Position numbers and translations under genes: made by a program
Notes under the pieces: model-generated
Seen by the model: the letters and a program-made list of their open reading frames with translations, nothing else
Told to the model about the DNA's origin: nothing
The model's database searches: none
Shown here: in pieces, positions 17,117-23,898 of the stretch
Numbering within the stretch: the first letter of the stretch is position 1
Layout: the number at the start of each line of letters is the position of its first letter
NCBI RefSeq assembly: GCF_004682055.1
Contig: NZ_QUZU01000009.1
Coordinates: 1 to 64,000 of the forward strand
DNA from: Pseudomonas kairouanensis
GTDB lineage: Bacteria > Pseudomonadota > Gammaproteobacteria > Pseudomonadales > Pseudomonadaceae
DNA length: 64,000 nt
Direction of reading: 5' to 3'

Positions 17117-17164
17117 TCGATATAAGGCGCCGCGAGGCGCCCTATAACGTTTAGCGTTAACGCT
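17117..17164 (-). promoter_or_regulatory. Stem-loop and 12-bp palindrome between the LPMO and gspG genes
   Basis: An 11-bp stem with one mismatch (17121-17131 with 17136-17146, four-base loop) is followed on the plus strand by the perfect palindrome AGCGTTAACGCT (17153-17164). On the transcribed minus strand the palindrome and then the hairpin lie directly after the LPMO stop. There is no U-run, so this is more likely an mRNA 3'-stabiliser, partial terminator or operator than a simple terminator. Confidence 0.5.
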
Positions 17165-17201
17165 TATCCATTAACCGAATATGCGTCTGTACTTTGTTGC
17201 C

Positions 17202-18728
17202 TCAGGGCACCAAGTCCCAGGCCTGTTGCCATGCAGTGCCTGTACCGGGGGCATACGCCCACGCTGCCCCGCCGCACCACGCGGTGAAAGGATGGGGCTT
17301 GCACTTATAGTTTTTGCCGTTGTTGGTCACGATATCGCCGTCTTTATAAGCGGTGCCTTCTTTATAGTCAGGGTGGGTTCCGCCGCCGCCGGGCGTCACG
17401 GTGAAACCGAACTCTGCCTGGTCGGTTTTGCCGTTCTTCGGATCACGCACATTGAGACGGGCCTTGAATTGGCTCGGCGTGGTGACCGGGAGAGCAGTAC
17501 CGCTCGCAGTGGTTCCGCTTTGTGAACCTTCAAGTCCTGGGATCGACCATTGAAACAACGGCGTTCCATTTTTCGCGGTTGATCCAGCACCGCTGAAGGT
17601 AAAGGCCTCTCCTGATTTCAGAGATGTTGGCCCCGTGATATGAGCTGTGGGGGGCGTCTGGTCAATTGGATTCTGGCCTCCTGCAATAATCGACATAGCA
17701 TCGGTGTAACTCGGGTTTTTGGCATAAACAATATTCAGCAACGCATCTACTGAATTGAACGTTACTGTTCCATCTGGGTTCTGCTCGCCTATTTGCGCGA
17801 ATGAAGGATCCACCTTCGCGGCAAGTTCTTTGCCCCACTGACCTGGGCCCAAGTTGCTCGGGGTGATTAATTGAGTGACATCGACAACCTCGTCTCTGGC
17901 ACCGCCGGCGTCGAAGATTCTGTAGTGCACCGTGTCGCCCGGTTTAAGTGCCTGCATCTCTGTGCCGATGAATTGACCGATGGGCGTGAGCGGATCGGGC
18001 GTCCCCGCGCCTTGAAACGTCACATCAGAGCAACCGATAAAGAACTCTCCATCGGGGTCGCTCCTGATCCAGATGGTGACGATCAGACCATTGCCCGAAA
18101 GGCCATTCGGCAAGGGGCGTGTGATTTCAAAGTAGCCCCAGGCTCCCCGGATTTTAGGAGGGTTATTGGGGGGGTAGACTGTATTGGCGACGGTCAGTGC
18201 TTCCGGTCCCCCCAGGGGCACCAGATCGCTCCATTTCAACGTATCCGTGGCGGAGTTGAAACCCGGTCTGGTTGTGAATGCGTAGAACGTACTGGGCACG
18301 TGGGGGGCTGTACCGATGAGGCGCATAGTCAGAGGTTGACCAGCGGTAACAGGCGTTTTTGTCCAGTCCGGTATTGCGAGGTCCAAGCTGGCCTTTTGGG
18401 GATCGTTGGCGGAGCAGATCTGGCCATCATTTATGATTGCTTGAATCTGTGCCAGCGTTGGATTGTTAATCAAGGGAATTTTGGCGACCTCATTCCATTG
18501 TTGTGCGGCATATACTTTTTCCGCGTTGGTGTTAAATATCTTGGCTGACTCTCGGCAACCTTTATCAACGATCGGAGGGTTCCAATAGCCACCTGTCACT
18601 TGGCAATTCACAGCTCGGGTTTGCGGGAAGTCCAATGCCCCATGCGTCCATCCCAAAACAGGTGTTAGGAGCAACGCTGCTAACACCCACGTGATTACGT
18701 TTTTCACATACAGCTGTAAGTTATTCAT
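17202..18728 (-). CDS. AA10 lytic polysaccharide monooxygenase with PKD and CBM5/12 modules
   Basis: A 508-residue secreted copper enzyme. The signal peptide ends ...VLGWT, leaving His29 as the mature N-terminus, the first ligand of the histidine brace; His143 in GTAPHVPSTF is the likely second. TTRPGFN and LKWSDL are typical of AA10 chitin- or cellulose-active LPMOs. A linker of about 150 residues leads to a PKD-like domain (about 370-455) and a C-terminal CBM5/12 chitin-binding module (DIVTNNGKNYKCKPHPFTAWC, partial; W-rich end). AGGTGG lies upstream of the ATG. The gene is inside the secretion operon between pseudopilin genes and is the obvious candidate substrate. It looks less GC-rich than its neighbours, suggesting separate acquisition. 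Confidence 0.9.
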   Translation of the reverse strand: MNNLQLYVKNVITWVLAALLLTPVLGWTHGALDFPQTRAVNCQVTGGYWNPPIVDKGCRESAKIFNTNAEKVYAAQQWNEVAKIPLINNPTLAQIQAIINDGQICSANDPQKASLDLAIPDWTKTPVTAGQPLTMRLIGTAPHVPSTFYAFTTRPGFNSATDTLKWSDLVPLGGPEALTVANTVYPPNNPPKIRGAWGYFEITRPLPNGLSGNGLIVTIWIRSDPDGEFFIGCSDVTFQGAGTPDPLTPIGQFIGTEMQALKPGDTVHYRIFDAGGARDEVVDVTQLITPSNLGPGQWGKELAAKVDPSFAQIGEQNPDGTVTFNSVDALLNIVYAKNPSYTDAMSIIAGGQNPIDQTPPTAHITGPTSLKSGEAFTFSGAGSTAKNGTPLFQWSIPGLEGSQSGTTASGTALPVTTPSQFKARLNVRDPKNGKTDQAEFGFTVTPGGGGTHPDYKEGTAYKDGDIVTNNGKNYKCKPHPFTAWCGGAAWAYAPGTGTAWQQAWDLVP

Positions 18729-18792
18729 GCTCTAGTCCACCTTCAATTCAGATAAACAAGTTCCGAACTGCTGGAACGATCAGTGTGATTAT

Positions 18793-19308
18793 TTAATTGC
18801 CATTATTGGTCGCCTGATCTCCCACGGGAGCGGTGCGGGTTAGAGGATTACTCTGCACAGAGCCATACAGAAACACCCACCCTTGATAACTACTTTGCCC
18901 TGTAAAACTTTGATTGGCGGCTATGAAGTTTCCCTGTTTGAACGGCGTGCCCTTGGCAGTACTGAATACGCCCATGATGGTTTCGCCCGGCCCTGCAACT
19001 ACGCCCCATTCGGCGGTGCCGGTCAGCGGGTCGTCATAGGCGCGGCGCAGGTAGCGCTTGATGGTCGGTTTGCGGCGGTCGAGCACCAGGTCTTCGAGTG
19101 TCTTGGGGAAGGTATTACCCTCCCGGTAATACAGCCCAATCGCCCGGCGAATCTCATTGCCCCGCGCCAGCAACTCCAGCTCACGCTCGCGCTGCAACAC
19201 GCTGGACCACAGCGTGCCCACCTCCATCAACATCACGGCCACCACGGCCACCGTGACCAACATGCCCATGAACACCGAGCCCTGCTGGCGTTGTTTACCA
19301 GTCGGCAT
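18793..19308 (-). CDS. Atypical minor pseudopilin lacking Glu+5
   Basis: A 171-residue protein with a short basic leader (MPTGKQRQQG) and then SVFMGMLVTVAVVAVML, a prepilin-like hydrophobic helix. The residue after the conserved Gly is Ser and position +5 is Gly instead of Glu. Minor pseudopilins of the GspK type are known to deviate at +5, but this protein is much shorter than GspK (~300). The downstream region (LARGNEIRRAIGLYYREGNTFP) is pseudopilin-like. The ATG at 19308 has GGGAG at good spacing, unlike the ATG at 19323. It overlaps the end of the preceding pseudopilin gene and is followed by the LPMO gene. Confidence 0.8.
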   Translation of the reverse strand: MPTGKQRQQGSVFMGMLVTVAVVAVMLMEVGTLWSSVLQRERELELLARGNEIRRAIGLYYREGNTFPKTLEDLVLDRRKPTIKRYLRRAYDDPLTGTAEWGVVAGPGETIMGVFSTAKGTPFKQGNFIAANQSFTGQSSYQGWVFLYGSVQSNPLTRTAPVGDQATNNGN

Positions 19309-19675
19309 AGGCACTCCCGTCATTCGCGTTGCCGGGGGCGCCGCTGCGTACGTCGCCCAGGCCTTGCTCGTCCGAGGGTTGCAGTTGCCAGGTGTCGCGT
19401 TTGCCGGTTACCGGGTCGAGGGGGATTTCCCGCAGGTAGCGCCGGTCTACCAGCGCTTGCAGGGACTCGGGGTTGCCGCCGTGGTCTTCGCGGTATTGGT
19501 CCAGCGCCTGACGGATGGAGGACAGGTTATGGCGCAGCACGGTTTCCTGGGCCTTGGCGTGCTGGCGGAAATACTGGGGCGTAACCAGGGTCATGAGCGT
19601 CGCGATAATGGCCATGACCACCAGCAGTTCGATCAGGGTAAATGCCCGATCACCACTGGCTGTATAACGTTCCAT
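19295..19675 (-). CDS. Minor pseudopilin with Ala at the -1 processing position
   Basis: A 126-residue GspG/GspH-like pseudopilin. The leader ends DRA and is followed by FTLIELLVVMAIIATLMTLV. The normal Gly(-1) of the prepilin peptidase site is Ala, while Phe+1 and Glu+5 are kept. The C-terminal part (LRHNLSSIRQALDQYREDHGG; YLREIPLDPVTGKRDTW) resembles the G-type fold. The start overlaps the end of the upstream pseudopilin gene and the end overlaps the next one, so the three are translationally linked. Ala(-1) usually slows cleavage but is sometimes tolerated. Confidence 0.88.
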   Translation of the reverse strand: MERYTASGDRAFTLIELLVVMAIIATLMTLVTPQYFRQHAKAQETVLRHNLSSIRQALDQYREDHGGNPESLQALVDRRYLREIPLDPVTGKRDTWQLQPSDEQGLGDVRSGAPGNANDGSAYADW

Positions 19676-20147
19676 TCAAACTCTCCCCGGTGCTGCGGGA
19701 TGAAACGTCAAATACATCTTCTCCCTCTTGTGGGTTGTCGGCGGTGCTTTTGTAACTGCGCAGTTGCCAGGTCTGTTCAGGTGCAAGTTCGGGGCACTCG
19801 CACAGGGGGTCGCGGGGAATGCGGCGCAGGAAATAGAGTTTGTTGCCTTGCAGATTGGTTTTATCGGTGACCCCTGCCACCAATACGTGCAAGGAGGGCG
19901 GATAACCGGAGTCGGTCACGCTCTTTTCAATACGGCCGTCGTCGCTGGCTTCTTTATACAAATCGATGGCACGCCGGATCTCACGCAACGAACGTTGCAA
20001 GTCCAGTTCCCGGTCGCGTTTACCCATCAATGCCGTCAGCGGATAAGCCACTGTCGCGAGTGTGGCCAGCAGGGCCAGCGTCAGTAGCAACTCAATCAGC
20101 GTAAAACCTGTGGCGCAGTGATGGCTGGTTTTATCCTGCCAAATCAC
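19650..20147 (-). CDS. Pseudopilin, first gene of the secretion operon
   Basis: A 165-residue pseudopilin. The start is GTG at 20147, with AGGAG eight bases upstream, giving a 14-residue leader ending ATG/FTLIELLLTLALLATLATV with Gly(-1) and Glu+5 intact. The longer open frame to 20264 would give an implausible leader. The body contains DRELDLQRSLREIRRAIDLY and a RIPRDPLCECPEL segment with a cysteine pair. As the promoter-proximal gene it lies directly downstream of the DnaA-box repeat region. Confidence 0.85.
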   Translation of the reverse strand: MIWQDKTSHHCATGFTLIELLLTLALLATLATVAYPLTALMGKRDRELDLQRSLREIRRAIDLYKEASDDGRIEKSVTDSGYPPSLHVLVAGVTDKTNLQGNKLYFLRRIPRDPLCECPELAPEQTWQLRSYKSTADNPQEGEDVFDVSSRSTGESLNGTLYSQW

Positions 20148-20886
20148 CGTGGTGTCTCCTGTTGTCCCGCCAAGGACTTCCGCATTAACCAAGGCTTGTG
20201 AAATGAACTGCAAGGGAGAGTGTAGATGCTGGATGTTTTTTGTACAGTCGGTGCTTTTACCCACAATGGCTGTGAGCGTAGCTGTGGATAAGGTGTTTGT
20301 GGCTGCCTGAGGGCCCCGTGAATAAAGGGTTACAGGCTGGTGTACGAAAAATGACCAGGCTAAGTTGCGGTTTTTACGAAGGTTTTCGTGTGGATAAGCA
20401 CATTGCGCGAACGGAAGTTGCCCCCAAAGTCTGTTGGCGCTTCTGTGGATAAGATGTTCGCTATCGTCTGTAGGCCGTATGGGGAGAGGTTTTCAGGCTT
20501 TTGATCAAAAATCGACCAAATGCGCTCCCGATGAGAATGAAAACCTGCAAAGCCCCGGTGTATGACGTTCTGGTGGGGTTTTCCACAGCGCTGCGCAAGT
20601 TACACCCAATCTCTGTTGGCGATTCTGTGGATAAGGTGTTTGCGTACCGCTACAGGCCACGGATTAAATGGCTTGTAGAGTTATGGTTAAAAATTGATCA
20701 GTAGTGGATGAAAACCGTTAAGTTGAATAAGTCACGGATTTTCTTGAGTTATTTTGGCCGAAACAACGCAGTTGCCCACAATTGCTGTGGGTGAGTTTGT
20801 GGATAAGTTGTTGGGTAAAGGCTGGAGGGTAGGTGGTTAGGGGGTTGTAGGCGGTCTGGTTAAATTTTGAACATTGTGCAGATCCA
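20148..20886. repeat. Gene-free region with four degenerate ~170-bp repeats carrying DnaA-box-like 9-mers
   Basis: No credible gene lies in this stretch. The 9-mer TGTGGATAA (reverse complement of the DnaA box TTATCCACA) occurs five times on the same strand, at 20283, 20389, 20444, 20626 and 20798. Four copies (all but 20389) belong to repeats spaced 161, 182 and 172 bp. In each, a CCCACAAT-like block lies exactly 22 bases before the 9-mer; about 50-60 bp after it, the first three copies share a GATCAAAAATCGACC-like block. The region separates the secretion operon promoter from gbcA and is AT-richer than its surroundings. Confidence 0.75.
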
Positions 20887-20979
20887 AATGTGGGAGCGGG
20901 CTTGCTCGCGAATTCAGTGTGTCAGTCAATACATCTTTAACTGTTCCACCGCATTCGCGAGCAAGCCTGCTCCCACATT
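20887..20979. repeat. REP pair at the right border of the secretion cluster
   Basis: Inverted arms of the GTGGGAGCGGGCTTGCTCGCGAA type, directly abutting the gbcA stop codon at 20981. With the REP at 8945-9036 it brackets the secretion operon. Confidence 0.88.
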
Positions 20980-20980
20980 T

Positions 20981-22276
20981 TTATTCGTGTACGGCCACGC
21001 CCTTGAGGTACGGCGCCGGCGCTGCCCCCAGGTTGCTCAGCATGCGCTCGCTGTACCAGTCCACGAAGTTCACTACGCCGAACTCATAGGTCTTGGAGTA
21101 CGGGCCAGGCTGGTAGGCGCTGGAGTTGATGCCGCGCTGATTCTCTTCAGCGAGGCGACGGTCCTGGTCGTTGGTGGCGTCCCACACTTGGCGCATGCGC
21201 TCAACGTCGTAGTCCACGCCTTCTACGGCGTCCTTGTGCACGATCCACTTGGTGGTGACGACGGTTTCCTGGGCACTGATCGGCCACACGGTGAACACGA
21301 TGATGTGGTCGCCCATGCAGTGGTTCCACGAGTGGGGCAGGTGCAGGATGCGCATCGAGCCCAGGTCTGGGTTTTTGATGCGGCCCATCAATTTTTGGCA
21401 ACCCTGCTTGCCGTCCAGGGTCATCGACACAGTGCCCTTGAGCAGCGGCATGCGCACGATACGGTTACGCAGGCCGAAGCTGGCGTGGGCGTAGGGGATC
21501 TTCTCCGCGTCCCAGGCCGCAGCCGAGGCCGCGACGTGGTCCTTGAACGCCTGGTCGGCGCGCGGGTCGGTGACGTCGTCCCATTCCAGCAGGGTTTTCA
21601 ACAGCTCCGGGTGCGACGCGTTGCAGTGATAGCACTCGCGGTTGTTTTCCAGCACCAGTTTCCAGTTGGCTTTCTCGACCAAGGTGGTGGTAATCGCCAC
21701 CTTGGTGTTCTCCATGTCGTAGGGTTCCATGTAGTGGTTCAGCGTCGACAGGAAGTCATCGATGGCCGGCGGGTTCTCGGCCAGGCTGATGAAGATGTAG
21801 CCACCGGCGGTCTTCACGTTCACGGGTTTGAGGCCGTACTGCTTCATGTCGAAGTCAGCGCCCATCTCGGTGCCGGCGAACAGCAGGCGGCCGTCGAGTT
21901 CGTAGGTCCACTGGTGGTAATGGCAGACCAGTTTGGCGACCTTGCCCTTGTCGCTGGTGCACAGGCGCGAGCCACGGTGGCGGCACACGTTGTGGAACGC
22001 ATGTACCACGCCTTCGGCGCCACGGATCACGATGATCGGGTTCTTGCCCACTTGCAGGGTCAGGTAGTTGCCCTTGGTGGGGATCTCGCAGGTCATGCCG
22101 GCGATCAACCACTCTTTCTGGAAGATCTCCTGCATGTCGATATCAAACAGGCGCTCATCAGAGTAGAACGGCTGTGGCAGCGAGAACGTGCGTTCACGCT
22201 CTTGCAGCATGTGCGCGGTGGCCTTGCGTGCGGGTTCCAGCGGATCGCCCAAGCTTAAGGTTGCGGTGACGTCCAT
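20981..22276 (-). CDS. gbcA: Glycine betaine monooxygenase, Rieske oxygenase subunit GbcA
   Basis: A 431-residue Rieske non-heme iron oxygenase that with GbcB demethylates glycine betaine to dimethylglycine and formaldehyde. The Rieske 2Fe-2S ligands are C98xH100 (VCRHRGS) and C118xxH121 (CHYHQW). The mononuclear iron motif is in ENNRECYHCNASHPE. The start MDVTATLSLGD at 22276 matches the family N-terminus and has GAGG upstream; the open frame reaches further but is not needed. It is divergent from gbcB across a 436-bp region, and both are known GbdR-regulated genes in P. aeruginosa. Confidence 0.96.
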   Translation of the reverse strand: MDVTATLSLGDPLEPARKATAHMLQERERTFSLPQPFYSDERLFDIDMQEIFQKEWLIAGMTCEIPTKGNYLTLQVGKNPIIVIRGAEGVVHAFHNVCRHRGSRLCTSDKGKVAKLVCHYHQWTYELDGRLLFAGTEMGADFDMKQYGLKPVNVKTAGGYIFISLAENPPAIDDFLSTLNHYMEPYDMENTKVAITTTLVEKANWKLVLENNRECYHCNASHPELLKTLLEWDDVTDPRADQAFKDHVAASAAAWDAEKIPYAHASFGLRNRIVRMPLLKGTVSMTLDGKQGCQKLMGRIKNPDLGSMRILHLPHSWNHCMGDHIIVFTVWPISAQETVVTTKWIVHKDAVEGVDYDVERMRQVWDATNDQDRRLAEENQRGINSSAYQPGPYSKTYEFGVVNFVDWYSERMLSNLGAAPAPYLKGVAVHE

Positions 22277-22712
22277 CGTGTGTGTCCTCATGGCCATTCT
22301 GTGTGGCCGAGATAAGTGGCTAAGGTGGCTGGAGTGGCGGGTTTGGGCGGGCAGGTGCGGCGCACGAAGGTCTGATCCTGCGTTGCCGCTCCTCCCCATA
22401 GCAAGCTATGACTCGTCGCGGCGCCTTGGCTCAGTCCTCCGTGCATCCGCTCCTGCTCCGACCAAACCCGCCACTCCAGCCACAGGTGCAGCAAGGCGTA
22501 AAGAAAGCGTCGTTGTTGGGAGCGAGTGTGGGGCCGGCGATTGGCCGAACCTTATCCATGGGCGACATGGCCCAATCTGTTCCCGACGCGCAACCCTAGG
22601 TCGTTGGGGGCTGGTCGCGATAAGTATGTGAATGTCGCAGATAGGTAAATGGGCGAATCCGGCGTTACGCAGAATCGCCACCATAAGGCCGACGTCGGCG
22701 GTGGAGAACAAC
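22277..22712. promoter_or_regulatory. gbcA-gbcB divergent control region
   Basis: 436 bp. The gbcB-proximal part has a direct repeat of GTCGC at 22614-22618 and 22634-22638 (20-bp period, within TGGTCGCGATAAG and ATGTCGCAGATAGG). That is the spacing expected of an AraC-family dimer site, a reasonable candidate for GbdR. The gbcA-proximal part holds a separate 22-bp inverted-repeat element (see 22325-22483). No gene is supported here. Confidence 0.5.
22325..22483. repeat. 159-bp element bounded by perfect 22-bp inverted repeats (MITE-like)
   Basis: GTGGCTGGAGTGGCGGGTTTGG at 22325-22346 (shown complete only to give the 22 bases as GTGGCTGGAGTGG + CGGGTTTGG) has its exact reverse complement at 22462-22483, separated by 115 bp. 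The interior has a small perfect hairpin CATAGC-AA-GCTATG. Short open frames on both strands across it have no recognisable domains. It could be a miniature transposable element or a structured RNA. Confidence 0.7.
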
Positions 22713-23813
22713 ATGTCTAACAATTTCCTGAATCCGGTAACCACCCAGACCTGGGCCAATGGTCGACACATTGTCCGTTGCGTCAAAGTCATCCAGGAAA
22801 CCTGGGACGTGCGCACCTTTTGCTTCATGGCCGACCAGCCGATTCTGTTCTTTTTCAAGCCGGGGCAATTCGTCACCCTGGAGCTGGAAATCGACGGGCA
22901 GCCGATCATGCGCTCCTACACGATTTCCAGCTCGCCGTCGGTGCCGTATAGCTTCTCGGTGACCATCAAGCGCGTGCCGGGTGGCAAGGTATCCAACTGG
23001 CTGCACGACACGCTGCATGAAGGCCAGGAGCTGGCGGTGCACGGGCCAGTGGGGTTGTTCAACGCCATCGACTTCCCCAGCCCCAAGGTGCTCTACCTCA
23101 GTGGCGGCGTAGGGATAACGCCGGTGATGTCCATGGCGCGCTGGTTCTACGACACCAACGCCAACGTCGATATGACGTTTATCCACAGCGCCCGCTCGCC
23201 CAAAGACATCATTTACCACCGCGAACTGGAACACATGGCGTCGCGGATCGATAACTTCAGCCTGCACTTGATCTGCGAGAAGCACGGCCTGGGCGAGCCG
23301 TGGGCGGGGTATCGCGGCTACCTGAACCACAAGATGCTGGAACTGATGGTGCCCGACTTCCTGGAGCGCGAAGTGTTCTGCTGCGGCCCTACGCCCTACA
23401 TGAACGCCGTTAAGCGCCTGCTGGAAGTGGCCGGGTTCGACATGACGCGTTACCACGAGGAGTCCTTCGGCGCCACGCCACCGGAAGCCCGCGCCGACGC
23501 GGTGGAGCAAGCCGAACAGGCGGCGGATGCGCCGGAAGTGGATTTGGCGGACCTGCATCAGGTGGAGTTCATTGCGTCCGGCAAGAGCATCCGCGTGGCC
23601 CCCGGCGAAACCGTGCACGCAGCAGCGGCCAAGCTGGGCTTGCTGATCCCCAAGGCCTGCGGCATGGGGATCTGCGGTACATGCAAGGTGATGAAGCTGG
23701 GCGGGGAGGTGGAGATGGAGCACAACGGCGGGATCACCGAGGAAGACGAGGCCGAGGGGTACATCCTGTCGTGCTGCAGTGTGCCTAAGGGCGATGTGCG
23801 CATCGAGTTCTAA
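22713..23813 (+). CDS. gbcB: Glycine betaine monooxygenase reductase subunit GbcB
   Basis: A 366-residue ferredoxin-NAD(P)H reductase that feeds electrons to GbcA. Domains in order: FAD-binding beta barrel (RSYTISSSPS), NAD-binding domain (YLSGGVGITPVMSM; FCCGPTPYM) and a C-terminal plant-type 2Fe-2S ferredoxin (CGMGICGTC plus a later Cys in ILSCCSV). A Glu/Ala-rich linker joins the last two. The ATG at 22713 has GGAG seven bases upstream. It is divergent from gbcA and ends before a strong stem-loop. Confidence 0.95.
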   Translation: MSNNFLNPVTTQTWANGRHIVRCVKVIQETWDVRTFCFMADQPILFFFKPGQFVTLELEIDGQPIMRSYTISSSPSVPYSFSVTIKRVPGGKVSNWLHDTLHEGQELAVHGPVGLFNAIDFPSPKVLYLSGGVGITPVMSMARWFYDTNANVDMTFIHSARSPKDIIYHRELEHMASRIDNFSLHLICEKHGLGEPWAGYRGYLNHKMLELMVPDFLEREVFCCGPTPYMNAVKRLLEVAGFDMTRYHEESFGATPPEARADAVEQAEQAADAPEVDLADLHQVEFIASGKSIRVAPGETVHAAAAKLGLLIPKACGMGICGTCKVMKLGGEVEMEHNGGITEEDEAEGYILSCCSVPKGDVRIEF

Positions 23814-23846
23814 TTAAACACCCCCCCCTCAAGGTGGGCACGGTCC

Positions 23847-23880
23847 AATGTGGGAGCAAGCCTGCTCCCACATTTTGATT
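23847..23880 (+). terminator. Hairpin between convergent gbcB and ltaA
   Basis: A perfect 12-bp stem (AATGTGGGAGCA / TGCTCCCACATT) with a four-base loop is followed by TTTTGATTT. It looks like a shortened REP palindrome used as a terminator; the strong symmetry may let it serve both converging genes. Confidence 0.65.
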
Positions 23881-23898
23881 TGTGTACGTCAGTGAGGT

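Noticed and set aside
20501-20704. 67-codon plus-strand frame in the repeat region
   Set aside because: It spans repeat boundaries, lacks a ribosome binding site and has no similarity to any family; the DNA repeat explains the sequence better.
22188-22631. Short frames on both strands in the gbcA-gbcB gap
   Set aside because: They run through the 22-bp inverted-repeat element, so their similarity to each other (WLEWRVW on both strands) comes from the repeat and not from coding.
23814-23898. C9-type homopolymer run after gbcB as a phase-variation tract
   Set aside because: It lies after the stop codon in a convergent intergenic space, so slippage there would not change a protein.
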